Shown here: piece by piece, positions 13,393 through 26,760 of the stretch | Layout of the letters: every line of letters begins with the position of its first letter | Position numbering within the stretch: position 1 is the first letter of the stretch | Origin: Callipepla californica brunnescens | Lineage: Eukaryota > Chordata > Aves > Galliformes > Odontophoridae | Reading direction: 5' to 3' | Length of the DNA stretch: 64,000 nucleotides | Assembly: GCA_023055505.1 (NCBI GenBank) | Contig: JALIRH010000039.1 | Coordinates: forward strand, 744,001-808,000 | Translations under genes and position numbers: made by a program | The notes under the pieces: model-generated | What the model saw: only the letters and a program-made list of their open reading frames with translations | Told to the model about the DNA's origin: nothing | Database searches by the model: none

Positions 13393-14484
13393 TCTTGGGA
13401 AAGAAATACTGTCTATCCAGTCATTCTTGTGCTGTGCCCTGCTGGACAATCAGAATAGATCCCTGTGACTGCTGCTGGGGACTAACTTGACCTCCAGTTA
13501 CAGACAGACAGTCAAATTCTACTGCAAGGAAACCATAGAGCAGGTTCTCAGCTTTATTCTCCTTATTTTGGTTCAACTCCCTAGTGAAGAAACTACAGTG
13601 ATTCACACAAGCTAGAGTCCAACTGGGTGCAGTGAGGCATACACCACATTGCTGAAAGGGGCAGGAATTCACCTGCTAAGCTGAATGGTCCATCCTTGGG
13701 ATAGAGGGATCCATCAAGTTCTTATATTTTTCAGAGAATTTTCTAACAGTTCTTCAGTATCCAAGCACGTGGCACAGAGGGAAACACAAAACGTGCCCTA
13801 ATGTACCTTGCTCTGCAGAAGCAGTGAGAGAGAAGATTCCCTTTAGCTTCTTCAAATAGCTGGATAAACAGAGAAGAGGAGACAGGATGTTTGGCAGAGA
13901 TGCATCCCTTGGAATACTGCACTTAAATGCTTAACAACTGTCAGATGAAAAAGCTATGTAGCTGCTTCACACAACTGAAGAAAAGGAAATAAACAGTTAT
14001 GCTCACTTGCTCTGCCTCTGCATCCCACACTATGGCGTCTAGGCATTCAGACATGAATGGAAACAGCTATAGTGATACTCTAGGAGGGACTGCCCTATAT
14101 GGGTTTTGGTGAGGCATGAAATGCTTCTTAACCACGGGAATCTGAAACTACAAATGAGAAAATAATCTTTTCATACGGAAAGTTTCTTCCTAGCTCCATG
14201 GCTTCCAGGTTGAAAAAAATGAGGTTTCAGATCAACCCCACTGTTCGCAGCGGCTGAATACTCCATTTCTAACAATTAGAAGAGCATGCCATATCCATAG
14301 GGTTAGGAAAAGCTGTGGCTCCTGGAGTCATTGTCTAACTTGGCTACAAAATGTGAGAAGATCTTCCCTTTCCCACAGGACTGAGTTTGGTATCACGGCT
14401 GCGCTATCTGCTCACTGTGGGAGCGTAAGGACATGAGAAAGGATCCATTCAGGCTTGTTTTTTAATCGTTGGGGAAAAAGCAGA
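13393..14484. other. Non-coding DNA between a microsatellite and a CR1 tail
   Basis: Unique-looking sequence with no recognised exon, repeat or RNA gene. Confidence 0.6.
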
Positions 14485-14700
14485 CTGACTGAGGTTGGAA
14501 GGGACCTCTGGAGGATATCTGGTCCAACCCCTGCTCAAGTAGGGTCCCTTAGAGCATGTTATCCAGACTCGTGCCCAGGTGGCTCTTGAATATCTCCAGG
14601 GAAGGAGACCACACAACCTCCCTGGGCAACCCGCAGTGCCGCTCAGTCACCCACACAGTAAAGAACATTTTCCTTACGCTCACACTAAATCAACTAAATC
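14485..14700 (-). mobile_element. CR1 LINE, 5'-truncated 3' end
   Basis: Read on the plus strand this is the reverse complement of a CR1 tail. The landmarks are gaggttggaagggacct, then tggtccaacccctgctc, then tatctccagggaaggaga, then cctccctgggcaacc, then aagaacattttcctt. These are the usual CR1 3' landmarks in the usual order. Only about 215 bases remain, as expected for the short 5'-truncated copies typical of CR1. The terminal ATTCTATGA-type microsatellite at the 14485 edge has decayed. The copy is non-autonomous, and the small plus-strand frames across it (14556..14897, 14579..14809) are artefacts. Confidence 0.92.
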
Positions 14701-17700
14701 AACCATTTTTAAAGGCAAAGACAGGTTTGCTTACCCAAGTTCAGACAGAACTCTTCACATTCCAGGACAACCTCTCAATATTTTCCATTTTCATTTACAT
14801 ACCTTATAAAAATAGCCAACGTTTCATGATATATATTCATAGAAGTGAGTCCCAGAGGACAGACGCAGTTTTTGTTTACATGGAAAACCTGTCATAGGCA
14901 TTAGGGGATGGATATATGAGCATTACTGTTTGCTGTTTGAATTGTATCCAAAGAAAAAAATTAACTTTGTAATTAAAAAAACAAGTCCTGCTGGAGGCTA
15001 GACAAGGAAACCAGAAAACGCTGGAGTAGATTCTCTGTGCTCGGGAAAGAAGCACCCTGCGTAGTGTGCCATATGGAACAGCCATGATAAGCTCAATTGG
15101 AGCTGCCCATAGAAAACTGCAAAGTAAAGAACAAACAAACAGTCAAACAAAATGCAAGGAAAGCACTAAAACATCAAGAACAAAACATAACCTTAAGCTC
15201 AGTGCAGTTAAGTTTAAGCGCATCAAGTTTCTTCAGATATTTCAGTGGGGACCCCACAAACAACTTGCCCTGGAGCCCAGTCCAGTCTTCTCAATTCAAT
15301 GGATAGTTCCACCACCACTGACACAGGATGGTGCTTCCCATCCTGCATGGTATCAGTATTTCCCAGCACCTACTAATGACAGTGTTAAAAAGTCAGCAAT
15401 GATCTCTGGTGGATTGCAGCAGTTAAGATCAGGCACACAGCAGTTGGGTTGGAGAAAGTGCTGTATAATATACCGTGTAATCTAAGAGATACAAAACAAA
15501 GAGCAGTCTGGTGATTCAATACAGCAAATGTCCTGCCTTGCACCTCTGGAATCACTTAATGTAAATAAAAATAAGAACAAGAAGTTCTTCACAACAGGAA
15601 AATACTCCAAACACACAGTAGCTTCTGGATCAACTCGAAGTCAGGATTCAAAAAAATGCAAAATATTTTTCCTGCTTATTATATATTATCTGATTAATAT
15701 TTACAGAAGTCATCACCAGATTCTTAACTTCATCACGAGTCAGAAAAGACTTCCCAAGAGAAGACTGCACCAAATAATTCTTTTCACAAGACTGCACCAA
15801 CAAAATGCTTCCAAAACCAAAACTCAACAGTACAGACTCTTGAAATATGAAAGTGTATTTCAGCAGTATCTGCTAACGTACAGAAATGTTAGCCTTCTGC
15901 ACTGCTTTATAAGCAGCTCCTCAAAAAAACAGAATAAAATAATTTATGTTCTTTGTGTATCTATTGGCAATAATACTTACAAATTTTAATGAATTTGCTG
16001 GTAAATCAATAGCTCTGTTTCTGTTCTGCATTACAAGTATTACTGCATGTCAAATAAATCACTGTAATGGAGTTTGATGAGCAAAGGGTTTGATGGTGGT
16101 GTTCTGTAATTATAAACATCAGCAGTAAGATTTTTTCTGATCATGAAAGGAAAAGTTCTTTGATGATGGCAAGTAAATTCCCTGACTAAAATTACTTTGG
16201 ACATTTCAGGCAATGGAAGTCTTCAAATCTGGCTCTGACCTTTGCTCTTCAAAATACATCTCTTCATTAGTAAATTGCAATACGTTTAATCATCAAATAA
16301 TAAAAAGACACCGAACATCACAGAAAGCCACAGTACAGAGCTGATTTATTTATGCAAATTCTAGAGATGCAGTTGCTCAAACCATTTAGAAGGTATCTAA
16401 CTTCTAAGAAAGGAAACAGCCACAGCAACCTGATGGAAGTATTCATTGCCTTCATATGGAAAGAATCAAAAGACTGAAGAAATAAAAGTATCAGCTGGAA
16501 CAGACAGTGCATTATCGAGACTATAAAACATTATTTACTTCCAGCTTTCTCCTTGAAATAAGCATTATTAATCTAAACTCCAGCTAACATTGGATCAGGT
16601 GCAAATCTCAACAGAGGCAAAAATCACACGCACCACTTATACCCCATTCTGTCCGATTCCTTCTGTCACACCACGATGCTCTCATCTGCATATCCCCCCG
16701 ACCGTCACATGTGCATGAAGAAAAGCACCATTCCAACTAAACAGCTCTTGCTGTCAACTGTAAATAATTTAGGTGTTCCCATTAAAGAATAACGGCAAAC
16801 AAATCTGGACAGTAACATCAGACCAGATGTGCTAATTGATTGCTGGGAAACAATCAAGCTTTAGGTCATTATCCAACAACAACAACAAAAAGAGAAACAA
16901 TAGGCTCTTGCAGGACAAATCATTTTATTTTTTTGTCACTTTGTAACATCCTGAAATGCTTCTATGTATTCTCAGCTATTAAGTTTATTACTGCTGGTTA
17001 CAACAATAAACTCCAACAAGACATTTTCTCAAACTCACAATAATGTAGAACATTCCCACTGCTCCTCCCTCCCTATGATTGTTCATGCCTCTACCTTGCA
17101 GGGTGCAACTCAGAACACTTGGGAAGTAGCGTGGAAAAAGAGCTGCTATCTCCAAACCATCTCCAAGACTGAGAAGAGATTTCAAGGATCTGCAAATCTG
17201 CACATGCTGGGAAAGTTTTTGTCTGCTCCGTTAGCTGAATCAGAACCTGTGCAAGATCAAAGAACTAAGGGCAACAGAAGCCTAATTCAGAGCCCTCTGC
17301 ATTCAGGTTATCTTCTCCTCTACCCTCCAATCCAGAAAAGGAATAGGGAACTCAGCACCCCTCTGGCCTTGTGCCTTTCTCACAGGCCTGTCCCCTGATA
17401 CCTGCATTATCTGCAGTGTAGGCACAGGAGCATGACAGCAAAGCTGGAAGGAGAGCGCAGCACTGCTGCTGACTGCTGAGGAAGAGGGCTCATTTATTTA
17501 GTATTTTACTAACCATAAGCTGGAAGGAAGAAACAAACTATGATGGAGCTGCACATGAAGGATGATATCTCAACTCAGTCATACGTGCACACCTCTCTGA
17601 TCTTCAGTTGTATTTCAAAGATGCAAAAAGGAAAGAAATGTTTATTCTGAGGGTTGCTCCACAAGCTGCATGTCGGCATGGTTTCCCTCTCAAACAGCTC

Positions 17701-19394
17701 CAGGTCTTGACACACAGCCCTACAGCTGGCACTGGCACTGGATAGGTGGAGGCACACAATTGCCTCTCATTGCAGCAGGTGTAACCCAACCACAGCAAAA
17801 CAAAAGAGGCCTTCCAGAAGAAAAGCCAGAACAAGTCAGTGCAGAAGTCAGACTCATTCACCTCACTGATGAAATGCCAGTGATGATCAACCTCACTTCA
17901 GGGGTAGAACTTGCAGCAGTCTGTTCAAGACAATAACGGACACACCATCCATCACTAACCACAGAAATGATTTAAATTACCAAACAGAAAACAGCTCTTG
18001 TAGATGTGACCAGGTAGATGGAGAAAGGTAAATGTTCAGGGATCAGATGAGAAATGAGGCAGAGGTTTTGTGGGAGCCAAAATCGGCCCCAGGGCTGGAT
18101 GTAAGGGTATGGAAGGCAGCTCGTTCCAAACACTTAGGGTAGCAGACTGGAAGAGATAAACAGAAAGGAGTCTGCTGTTTTGATTGCCAGGAAACATTGG
18201 AAATGTGTCTTTAAATACCTTAAATTTAAACTTGGCTTTATTGTGGTTGTTGTTTTCCAGTTAGTACTACCAATATGAAGGGAGACAAACTAAATAAGCT
18301 GCCTACACTGCCAAATCCAAGACATTCTGCAGAGATCAGATTAGAGAGCCAGCAGGCCAAGCCCAGAGGCAAGCAGAATCAATGCTGCAGGAAGCCTATG
18401 GTGGTGTGAGCTGTCGTCTCCAAAGCCCTCTGCTCAGACTGCCTCCAGCCAGGCACACGTTTATCTGCAGCTAACTCACACATCCCTCCACTCCTCATCC
18501 CCACCGCTGAATTTGGCTGTTTATATACATGTAAAGGATGCTTTGGAGAACTTGAGCTATGAGATCTTACAAGAAAGCTGCAAATTAGGCACATTCTGAA
18601 TCCCACAGAAGGAGGGGAGCAACTGACTAGATAGCGAAATAAAGTGCAGCTCAAAGAAGGGAAGCACAACTTCAATTTACAGCACCTTAAGCCTACGGTG
18701 CACACAAATTCCAGATCATAGTACATCCTACATTAGAGTGAGGTGCTTGTGACCTTTGGGTTAGTCCCAGTTTCCACCAAACAGGGAAATGTGAAGCTGT
18801 TCCCAAGGGGGCTCCTGAGTGCCTAACCCAGTGGCACCAGCTGCTGCCTAGCAGTTTCTCAGGGAGTGAGCAGGTGGCCAATCTCCATGTGTGCCAGACC
18901 CAAACCTTTACATTCACCTTCACGAAGCTGTGCAATTCTAACGGAATCTCACCATAATCTCTTATGCTCTACTTCCAGCATTAACAGCCAGAGTCATTTT
19001 AAGTAGCACCCAAGAGCTGGCTGAGTGAGCTAACATTTTCCTTTGAATCCATGAGCCTTTAAGAAAGGTTGGTAAAGTTTTACACAGTATAGAAGTGTAG
19101 TGTGCTTGCAACTTAACAATCCTGTTCTGTGCTGGATCTGTCACCACTACAGTAAAAAAGTTTAAGCGTACAGTGCGCTTATAATAAATACTTTGCACAA
19201 AATTATTCATTCCACAGATGTGCAAAAGGGACTTTAATGCTTACTTTGTTTGCAGAACGCTATATAACTCCTGCTAGTTACAGGCAAGAATATGGAAGTC
19301 GTTTTGTTCTATTAAATAAAGGAAACAAGGTTCTCATTTTAAAATTAGTTCAATGAAAACTATTAAGTAGCTGGCTGTGAATGCTTTGGGAATT
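14701..19394. other. Non-coding DNA, nothing recognised
   Basis: Frames at 15066..15485 (139 codons) and 15528..15989 (153 codons) are plus-strand, Lys/Gln/Ser-rich and unlike any protein I know. The sequence around 15600..16150 is AT-rich. No exon, RNA gene or repeat family is recognised. Confidence 0.55.
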
Positions 19395-19419
19395 TATATA
19401 TATGCACACGCACATATAT
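19395..19419. repeat. Alternating pyrimidine-purine tract with two-fold symmetry
   Basis: The run tatatatatgcacacgcaca followed by tatat alternates Y and R throughout. It is nearly symmetric about the central CACACG. It is a small simple-sequence tract with possible Z-DNA or cruciform tendency. Confidence 0.7.
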
Positions 19420-22400
19420 TTTTACCTGATACTAAATTCCCTGCCCCCTTACCTCTTAAAGAAACACACTGTTAACCTCATCATTACCAAGAGGTTCTGC
19501 ATGGGAAGAGCTTGCATGTCAAGACAGCACGGCAACATTCAGTACCCAAGCATCACCAGCCTACCCTGTATCTGCCAGCAGGCACAAAGGCTGTGTAAGC
19601 TGGGGCTTTTCTCCCAGCAGATGCAATTTATCTCCCCACAGTCAATATAGTTTTATACTCATACCCAAGGAGGAACAGCCACGGCCCTCTCACCTCTTGG
19701 CAATGGCAGCATCACTTTTGCCCAGTGTGTGAGATGAGAGAGGTTATCCGTCCTGTGTGTTTACCCTGACTTCAGCTCCCCTTCGCTGGTTCTAGGGCAA
19801 ACTGAATTTGTTCTGAGCTGAGAAAGACAGACATCCCCTGGGCTCTCTAGAGCCCATTGCAAGCTTACTATCCAAACCCAATCAAGTATTTTATCTACTT
19901 TCTCTGGGAGGTTCCCAGCTTCCCAAGAGAAAAGATGCTGACCGGGAAGTTATAATTTTCTTTTACAAATGCAGTCTCTGTTTTTATCCCCAGCTCTTTC
20001 CATTCACCTCCAAGCAGAATGTGCCAGAAAATTGTTCTTGAACATCCCCCAGGTGATGGCTTGCATGTCTAACTCACAAGGAGATACAGTGTTTGGGAAG
20101 AAGGCTGCTTCAGTTTAAATAAAACCAATTGTTTATCGAGAACCACAGAACTAAGCAATATTAAAAAAAAAATAGAATAAATATAGGAAATGTTACTTCT
20201 GTCTTTACACACACAGAGCTTGCATGGATTTATGCCTCTTCGAGCTTCCATCAACATATTTCTGTCACAGCATGAGTCACACATCATAAAAGCAGCGATA
20301 ACAAGGCCAAAGCCAGAGACCCCTGCACCACACAGACACCCTTCTGTGGAGCTCTTCTTTGACTTCAACAGTGTTTCCCACATCTCCTATACCTCTCAGG
20401 GCTGCACACTAACTTCAGAGACAAACTGTGGCTTAAATTAGGAGCATTGTATGAGGATGAAATGTGCATGTCTTTAAAAATTATAAGAATAATACATCAA
20501 ATCTTTTAGCTGGCATGAGTGTTTGTTTTCTACAGCTTCACTGCTGATTTACACTATCTAATGATCTGTTTATTCTCTGGATCATGTATACTCCACAATG
20601 ACTTAAATTACTCATCTGCTTGCACTTAAGCACTTGGCCTCCATAAAAGACATGATAGGTAAGTGCAGTGCCAATGTACTTACCAATAATCAGCACCACC
20701 CGGGTCAAAATTTCAGCTGCGTAAACTCAGGCCAAGCACACAGATTTATGCCATCTATAATGAGGACCCTTCGATGAGGATATGTAGAAATCTCTAGTAG
20801 AAATGTTGCATTTTCCTCTTTGTTTTTTCCTACAGTTTTCCTCCAGTAATGGATTTTGAAGATCAGCCTGCTAAACTATGTTGATATCTTCAATGATGAA
20901 GCAGCAGCTTCTCTGCACAGTTACATCAAAAGAAGCAGGATACATATTCCAGGGATTGAACACATGCAACATTTACGTAACAGTATAAAACTGCACTCAT
21001 CTCATCAAGTAGCACGTTAGTATTTCATGGGGACCTCAACATCTGCAACCATAAGGTTTATGGTGGGAGGTTAAGAGAAGGCTCAGTGGTGCCAGAGCAC
21101 TTCGCCCTTGAAAACATAAACTTCTGCCTGGACTTCCTACATATGTCATATACATATATACACACTCAGACACTAAAACTCAGCAGAGATTATCTAAATA
21201 CCAACTGAGATATAGCTTAGGATCCAAATGAAATTCACTTAGCTCATTGAGGGAAACTGCTCAACTATATACTTACCACAACTACAACAAAACCAAGCAT
21301 CTGGAAGCAGAACTGGATCATTAACACTATTAGTAAACTTTCACTATCCATAGCGTAAGCAAGCTGCTCTTACCAAAGCTAGGATCCTACAGACTCTAAA
21401 ACATGATGCTCTTTTCTCTGGAATAATCACATTTACAGCGGGTCAGAGTTAGGCTTATGCAGAATGACCTAGAATCTCCCCTGGATGTATTTCTTACTGT
21501 GGAAAACTTGACAGATGCCCTTCAGCACACGATATATCAGTCGTTTAACTTCATGAAACAAAATGGCAGGGAGAAGCAAATAAAAGAGAAAGAACAAGAG
21601 AACAATTGTTAACATCATTTAGTTATTCAGAGAAAGAAAAAGAAAATGCAAGCATGTTTTCTTAGCAAATAACAGTAACAATTGTCTTTGTCAGCTAATT
21701 CCCCATTGGCTTTATTGGTCTCCAGTAGAGAATTAAATGAAAAGCATGGAGTAAATGAACTCAGTGAGGACCTAGTACTTGCTTAGAAAGCCCAGCAGAA
21801 AGAAGAGAGGTAGATGTTTGAGGTGCAGGAACACAGCCTAATTTGCAAAGGCACAGCAAGGGGAAGCAGGGGACAAATTAGTGACAAAGAAAAATGATAA
21901 TAGATGAAGTAAACTAAAAGTTTGCCCAAAGACAAAGCAAGAAACATCACACCCAATGCAGAGCAATACTGTAAGCAAACAGAAAGATCTATTAGTTCTT
22001 GATGTAATCCGATCAGTGGGAGGAATGGTGAAGATTCAGTTCAACATTTATCCTCCAAAAAACATTCACTGAAGGCCAGCTCTTCCTGACTACACAGAGC
22101 CCAGATCTGCCTCAGTATAATCAGGGACAAAATCTGGACAGAACAGACTGCACAAGAGAATAGGATTCAGGCTTGCCTGATTTGAAAACAATTCTAATAA
22201 AAGGTCAAACAAGAAAATGAAAGTAGGTACCATCATAGCTGTCAGGCACTAGCATTGTGCAAGAGTGGCAGAAGAAAATAAAAGTATTGTTTGGTGCATA
22301 CAATTTGGAAATATTGAGGGACCAAAAACATGGAAATCTTTGAGGCTGTTTTAGAGATGCTTTTCAGGGAGGAGCTGCCCTTTTCGTTTGAGTGACTAAT

Positions 22401-23416
22401 GGTAATGAATGTAATCTGTTTTTTATTTGCAGTGCCAGGCTCATTTGGCTTGTGTAAAATGCAACCCTTTGTTTAGTAAACAAGCAAATTAAACTGGTGA
22501 TCCAGAAATCTTGGAAACTTTTCTTTAAATAAAAGAGCCTCTCTTTCAGAGTCATGGCTTAAAACACGTTAGGTGTACCTCCAGATGTTCTACCGGGGGC
22601 TGTGCTGTCAAGATCAAATAGGTAATCTGTGCTCAAACAGTCCTGCCATACTAAAAACAGAAGTAGTGAATAAACAACAATTTATGCATAAAGCAGCAGT
22701 AGCATCAGCCTGTTGGTTAAGTCAGAACAGTGTTGCTCAATGTATTATAAATAACTTAAAATACAGCTACATCATCGGAAATACTTGAAAAAGACAAATA
22801 AGTGTACCAGTGTTATGAGAGGAATACTAATACGTAATAAAAATATCAAAGAAGATAAGACAAGAAGGAAAACTATTCACAGAAGCAAGAAATGGATTAT
22901 GCCTTCAAAATCACAGTGGGTTTTTTGAAATCTTAGGAAAGATCGGTGACAACATATGACAAATCTTGGGGGAATATTCCACGTGAGAGATTCCTCCCAG
23001 GCAATGAATAGCCCCATGCCAGCCAGGGCTGCAAGCTGGAATCTCCACAGACACAGGATAGAACCACACAGCATCAATCTGCTCCAGCTGAATCATGCCT
23101 GTTCACTCACATTGTCAGCCTGTCTGTTGCACAAGTGCAAATGTTCCCCGGGATTCATTCGAAGCAGCAAGCTGTTGGTGTAACTGGGCCTTACACCTTT
23201 CCTTGCTGGAAAAGCTGTTTGTCCTAAAAGCACACAGAGATAGAAACGCAAGCACAACTGCCTACACCAGTGTGAGGAAATTACTTTCCTCCTACCAGAT
23301 CTCAGCATCCATGGGCTGAGCAGAGGGTGCAGTAACAAAGCCTGCAGCCACTGCAAAAGCCTTCTCATAGCATAGGCACTGACCATTTCCAGGCCAGGGA
23401 AAATGCAGTACTGAAC
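19420..23416. other. Non-coding DNA, nothing recognised
   Basis: No repeat family, RNA gene or convincing exon. Consensus GTAAGT splice donors occur on the plus strand at 20659..20664 and on the minus strand at 20683..20678. Neither has a long open frame behind it. The region is AT-rich and reads as intronic or intergenic. Confidence 0.55.
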
Positions 23417-23449
23417 AGAACTGAAACGTGAAACTCACGTTTCAGTTCT
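23417..23449. repeat. Perfect 15-bp inverted repeat with 3-nt loop
   Basis: The left arm agaactgaaacgtga (23417..23431) is the exact reverse complement of the right arm tcacgtttcagttct (23435..23449), with loop aac at 23432..23434. The next outer pair (c/t) does not pair, so the symmetry ends sharply. It is too short for a microRNA precursor, and no T-run follows that would suggest a pol III terminator. Confidence 0.95.
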
Positions 23450-26400
23450 TCTAAAAGACATATTACACCAAAATGTCACCCTGTGGTTCTGCTGTTTAAT
23501 GTCTGAGACTGGACTGTTTTCAGGTACAGACAATTTTAAAAATGCTTGCCATAGAAACCAGAGCTAAGCCAGACTGAGACACTCCAAGGACCGTGCTGGC
23601 TATAGGAGTTGGCTTTCCCCTCGATTTCTACAGAACTAAGGAAGCAGAATTCCCTCTTTTGTGTAGTCAACAGAGCATGTGTTGTAGCTCAGGCAGCTGT
23701 GCACGGTTAGATGCACAGTACATGTTTAAGGGCACAGGGGAAGACCTACTCTGGACCCTGATTCATGCCCAAATGACTCAAAGGCTGATAAATTAAAGTC
23801 TGCAAAATGAAATAAATTACAGTAGATTCCTTCTTAGTAGAGACACCTCTTCCATCTCTACTGAGTAGCACGGGGGAGTACACATGTAAACCCATCTCAT
23901 CTATTATTTCCTGTAAGGTTAAGCTCAAAAGCATTAAACTCCGTCCTGAATTGTTTTGACTTTGTTGGTTTAAACTTGATCCTCAACAATTGGATTTTTT
24001 TTAATTTGATTATACACACTCCTCTTAGAAAGGAATGCACAGTGCTCTCTCCAGCTTTCAATTAGGAAGATGCGATTACCTTGAATTTCACAACACTGCA
24101 GCCATGCCTTGAACTGGGGGTGAAGCAGTCCCTCCTGCCCCACAGTCACCAGAACGTGTGATTTCTAAGAATCTACATATGCTAATGCTCACTGTCAGGC
24201 TATTAACTCGCAATGCAAAACCAGCAGCCAAAACACAAATTAGAGCTGGTGGTAAATTGACTCCTGATCTTTTTGGGACTGTGCAATGAGATCCCCCAGG
24301 AATTAACTGTAATATTTTGGCTGCTCACTCCGTTGCCTGAGTACATGGTCATAAGCAGACAGTAAGACCAATACACTGCTAATAAGCAAAATATGAAATA
24401 CCATGATAGCTGAAGATAAATTCTGCCACAGACTCATGCACTCGTTCTCTTCTCCTTCCCAGACAAATCATCGGCCGTTAGGAGGAAGGGGGGATTTATA
24501 CCTTTTTCATCTCCTGGATCTTCCCTAACCCAGCACACTGCCAACACCATGTTAACAGTTTTTGAAAATGCCCCTGAAGAACAAAGATACTCCTTTTGCC
24601 AGATCCCAGTATTTACAAGCAAGCCCAAATCTGTGAGAAAATTCAATTGAATACAGATGGCAGGAAATTCCTCTAAAATGACAGTGGCCAAATTCAAACC
24701 ACAAGACATGAAAATAACCCAACGTACTAGACATGAAGAACATATCTTATAGATTTTTCCTCATGCAATTCACAATCTGTGATTGATTACTGGGAAGACA
24801 GACTGCAGATTTATTGGACTTCTGTAGAACAAGTATTCCATTTGCAACAATTAAATCTTATGTGGCTGAAAAATAGGTTGGAGGAACCAGTGGATGGTTC
24901 TGACACTGAGGAATGCACTTCTAGGTTGTCCATAAGACTGTGGCAAGTTTAATTTTGTATTAGAACTCACTGCACACTCATTTATTTTAGCGTACTCAAT
25001 AGAGATGACTTAATTTTTTTGTCACCACATTAGAAAACTAGACCTGAGTGATATTATTTGTACTGCTACAATTTCTTCTGTTTTTCGATGACAGATATCA
25101 GACTTCTTGTGATTTAGCAGTGATTAGTGCCCTTCAAAGCAAACAGCTTAGCAACACTAGGGAATACGGGAAGATCCTCAACCACGCTGTCCCCAGTAGG
25201 TACCACTCCTCTTGCTCCCATCCCAACACAGATCTTCTCTCACCACGCAGAGCAATACAGCTCCTTGCCCTCAATCCCCAACACATCCCTCCTGCTAAGA
25301 CAAGATAGGACAGCAGAGACTTCATGCTGGCCTTTGTGGCACGCTATGTCTGCTTTCTGGCTGCAGTATGCATTGTGCACACAGCAACAGACAGAAACTT
25401 GGCAGTCCCTGCACCCACTGCACCGACCCGCAGAGCCCTCTCTGGCCTCTTCCACTCCACATCCATCAGCTTTCACGGGAAGTTTGCACATGCATCATAT
25501 GGAAAACAGAGATCCTGGCTGGGGTCTGCACAGAATAACCGCCTAATAGCACAAAAGACAAACAAACAAAGCCCCAAATAAAGCCCCATCTTCTCTATGG
25601 TCACTGGGAAACAGGTAGCAAAAGCCACATGGCTGGTGGCTGGCAGGCTCTCCTCAAGGCAGTAAGAGATGCACAATGAGGATCCCCTGTAATGCAATAA
25701 CCTGGCACAAGAACAAGAGCTGCCCAAATACATTGTTAGATACCATAGCCTGTGCGTTTTTATGAGCAACTAGCTTCTGTGCTGGGACTAGGAATACCTC
25801 CCTTTTTATTTGTCTCCAGGTACTTCTTAATATAGCTGTGAGAGTCTGGAAAAAAATCTGCCTTGCAGACAGGCTTTTCTCTCTTTGTCTTTATCCTCCC
25901 CCTTCCTCCCCGCACCTCCCATTTCGAAACAGTTCTTCAAACTCAGAAGTCCAAGGAGATCACCATGGAAAGAACAGTGAAGACATGAAAGCAATTACAA
26001 CTGAATCACGCAAATATAAACAAGCCTGATTCTGATCCTCCAGTGAATTTATATGGGTAGAAATCCACCAAATTTATTGGAATTGTTACCAAATGAAACT
26101 GGAAAATGCAATGTCCTGATTCAGATTTCTGTTTCAGCTCTTGGAAAAATAATCAGTCAAATAACAATTTTCTTATTCATTAAAGCTGCACTCCAAAGGG
26201 CTGCCAGCTGAGAACATGCTAGCGAATCCCTTCCACTTGATACCTTGAAGCAAACACTACTGAATCAGAGTGCTGATCTGGGGGTAAAAGTAATGCTGCT
26301 TGGCTCGCTCTTGTTTTCACTGAACAGTCCTCCTCAACTCTGAGCAACATCAGACTCTTTTAAGGATGACAGAAAATCTGCTGAAGGTTAGAAGGAATGT

Positions 26401-26737
26401 GATACGATTAACAGCTGCCCTTACCATCCACCAGAGAACCCTGGCTCTGTGCTTGGATTATGCTTCAGGTGATACCATTTTAAAAGACATTTTTTTGAGA
26501 TTGCTGGACCCAAACTTCCCTCAGTTACCTCCATACTGATCCCATAAACTCATGTTCTAGCTGAACATAACTGCTGTAGAAAGCATCCATTCTTGATTTC
26601 AGGAGGCCAACAGCCTTCACTTTGTTCCAGTGATTCTTCACCTCCTTTATAAAGAAGTATTGCCATTTTTTTTCAATGTCTCTGAGCCAGTACTTAATCT
26701 GTTAAGTAGATGTTTTAGCAATATCACATGTTGCTTC
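23450..26737. other. Non-coding DNA, nothing recognised
   Basis: Frames here (139 codons at 25127..25546 plus, others shorter) are unrecognised. A duplicated aaagcccc word occurs at 25567..25586. No exon or repeat family is seen. Confidence 0.55.
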
Positions 26738-26758
26738 TTTTTTTTTTTTTTTTTTTTT
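26738..26758 (+). repeat. Poly-T tract (21 T)
   Basis: An uninterrupted run of 21 T. Read on the minus strand it would be a poly-A tail at the end of sequence lying to its right. No AATAAA-type signal is visible upstream on the minus strand, so a processed pseudogene is not supported. It marks the left edge of the compositionally odd block that follows. Confidence 0.95.
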
Positions 26759-26760
26759 AA

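Noticed and set aside
13240..13449. Phe/Tyr/Leu-rich minus-strand frame resembling a membrane peptide
   Set aside because: It is simply the translation of the AAAAT microsatellite.
16073..16142. C/D snoRNA-like pair (TTGATGA ... CTGA about 60 bases apart)
   Set aside because: The C box lacks the purine at its first position and the flanks do not form a terminal stem.
21255..21310. Minus-strand 24-base segment between a good acceptor and a GTAAGTATA donor
   Set aside because: Too short and isolated; acceptors and donors of this strength occur by chance in 64 kb.
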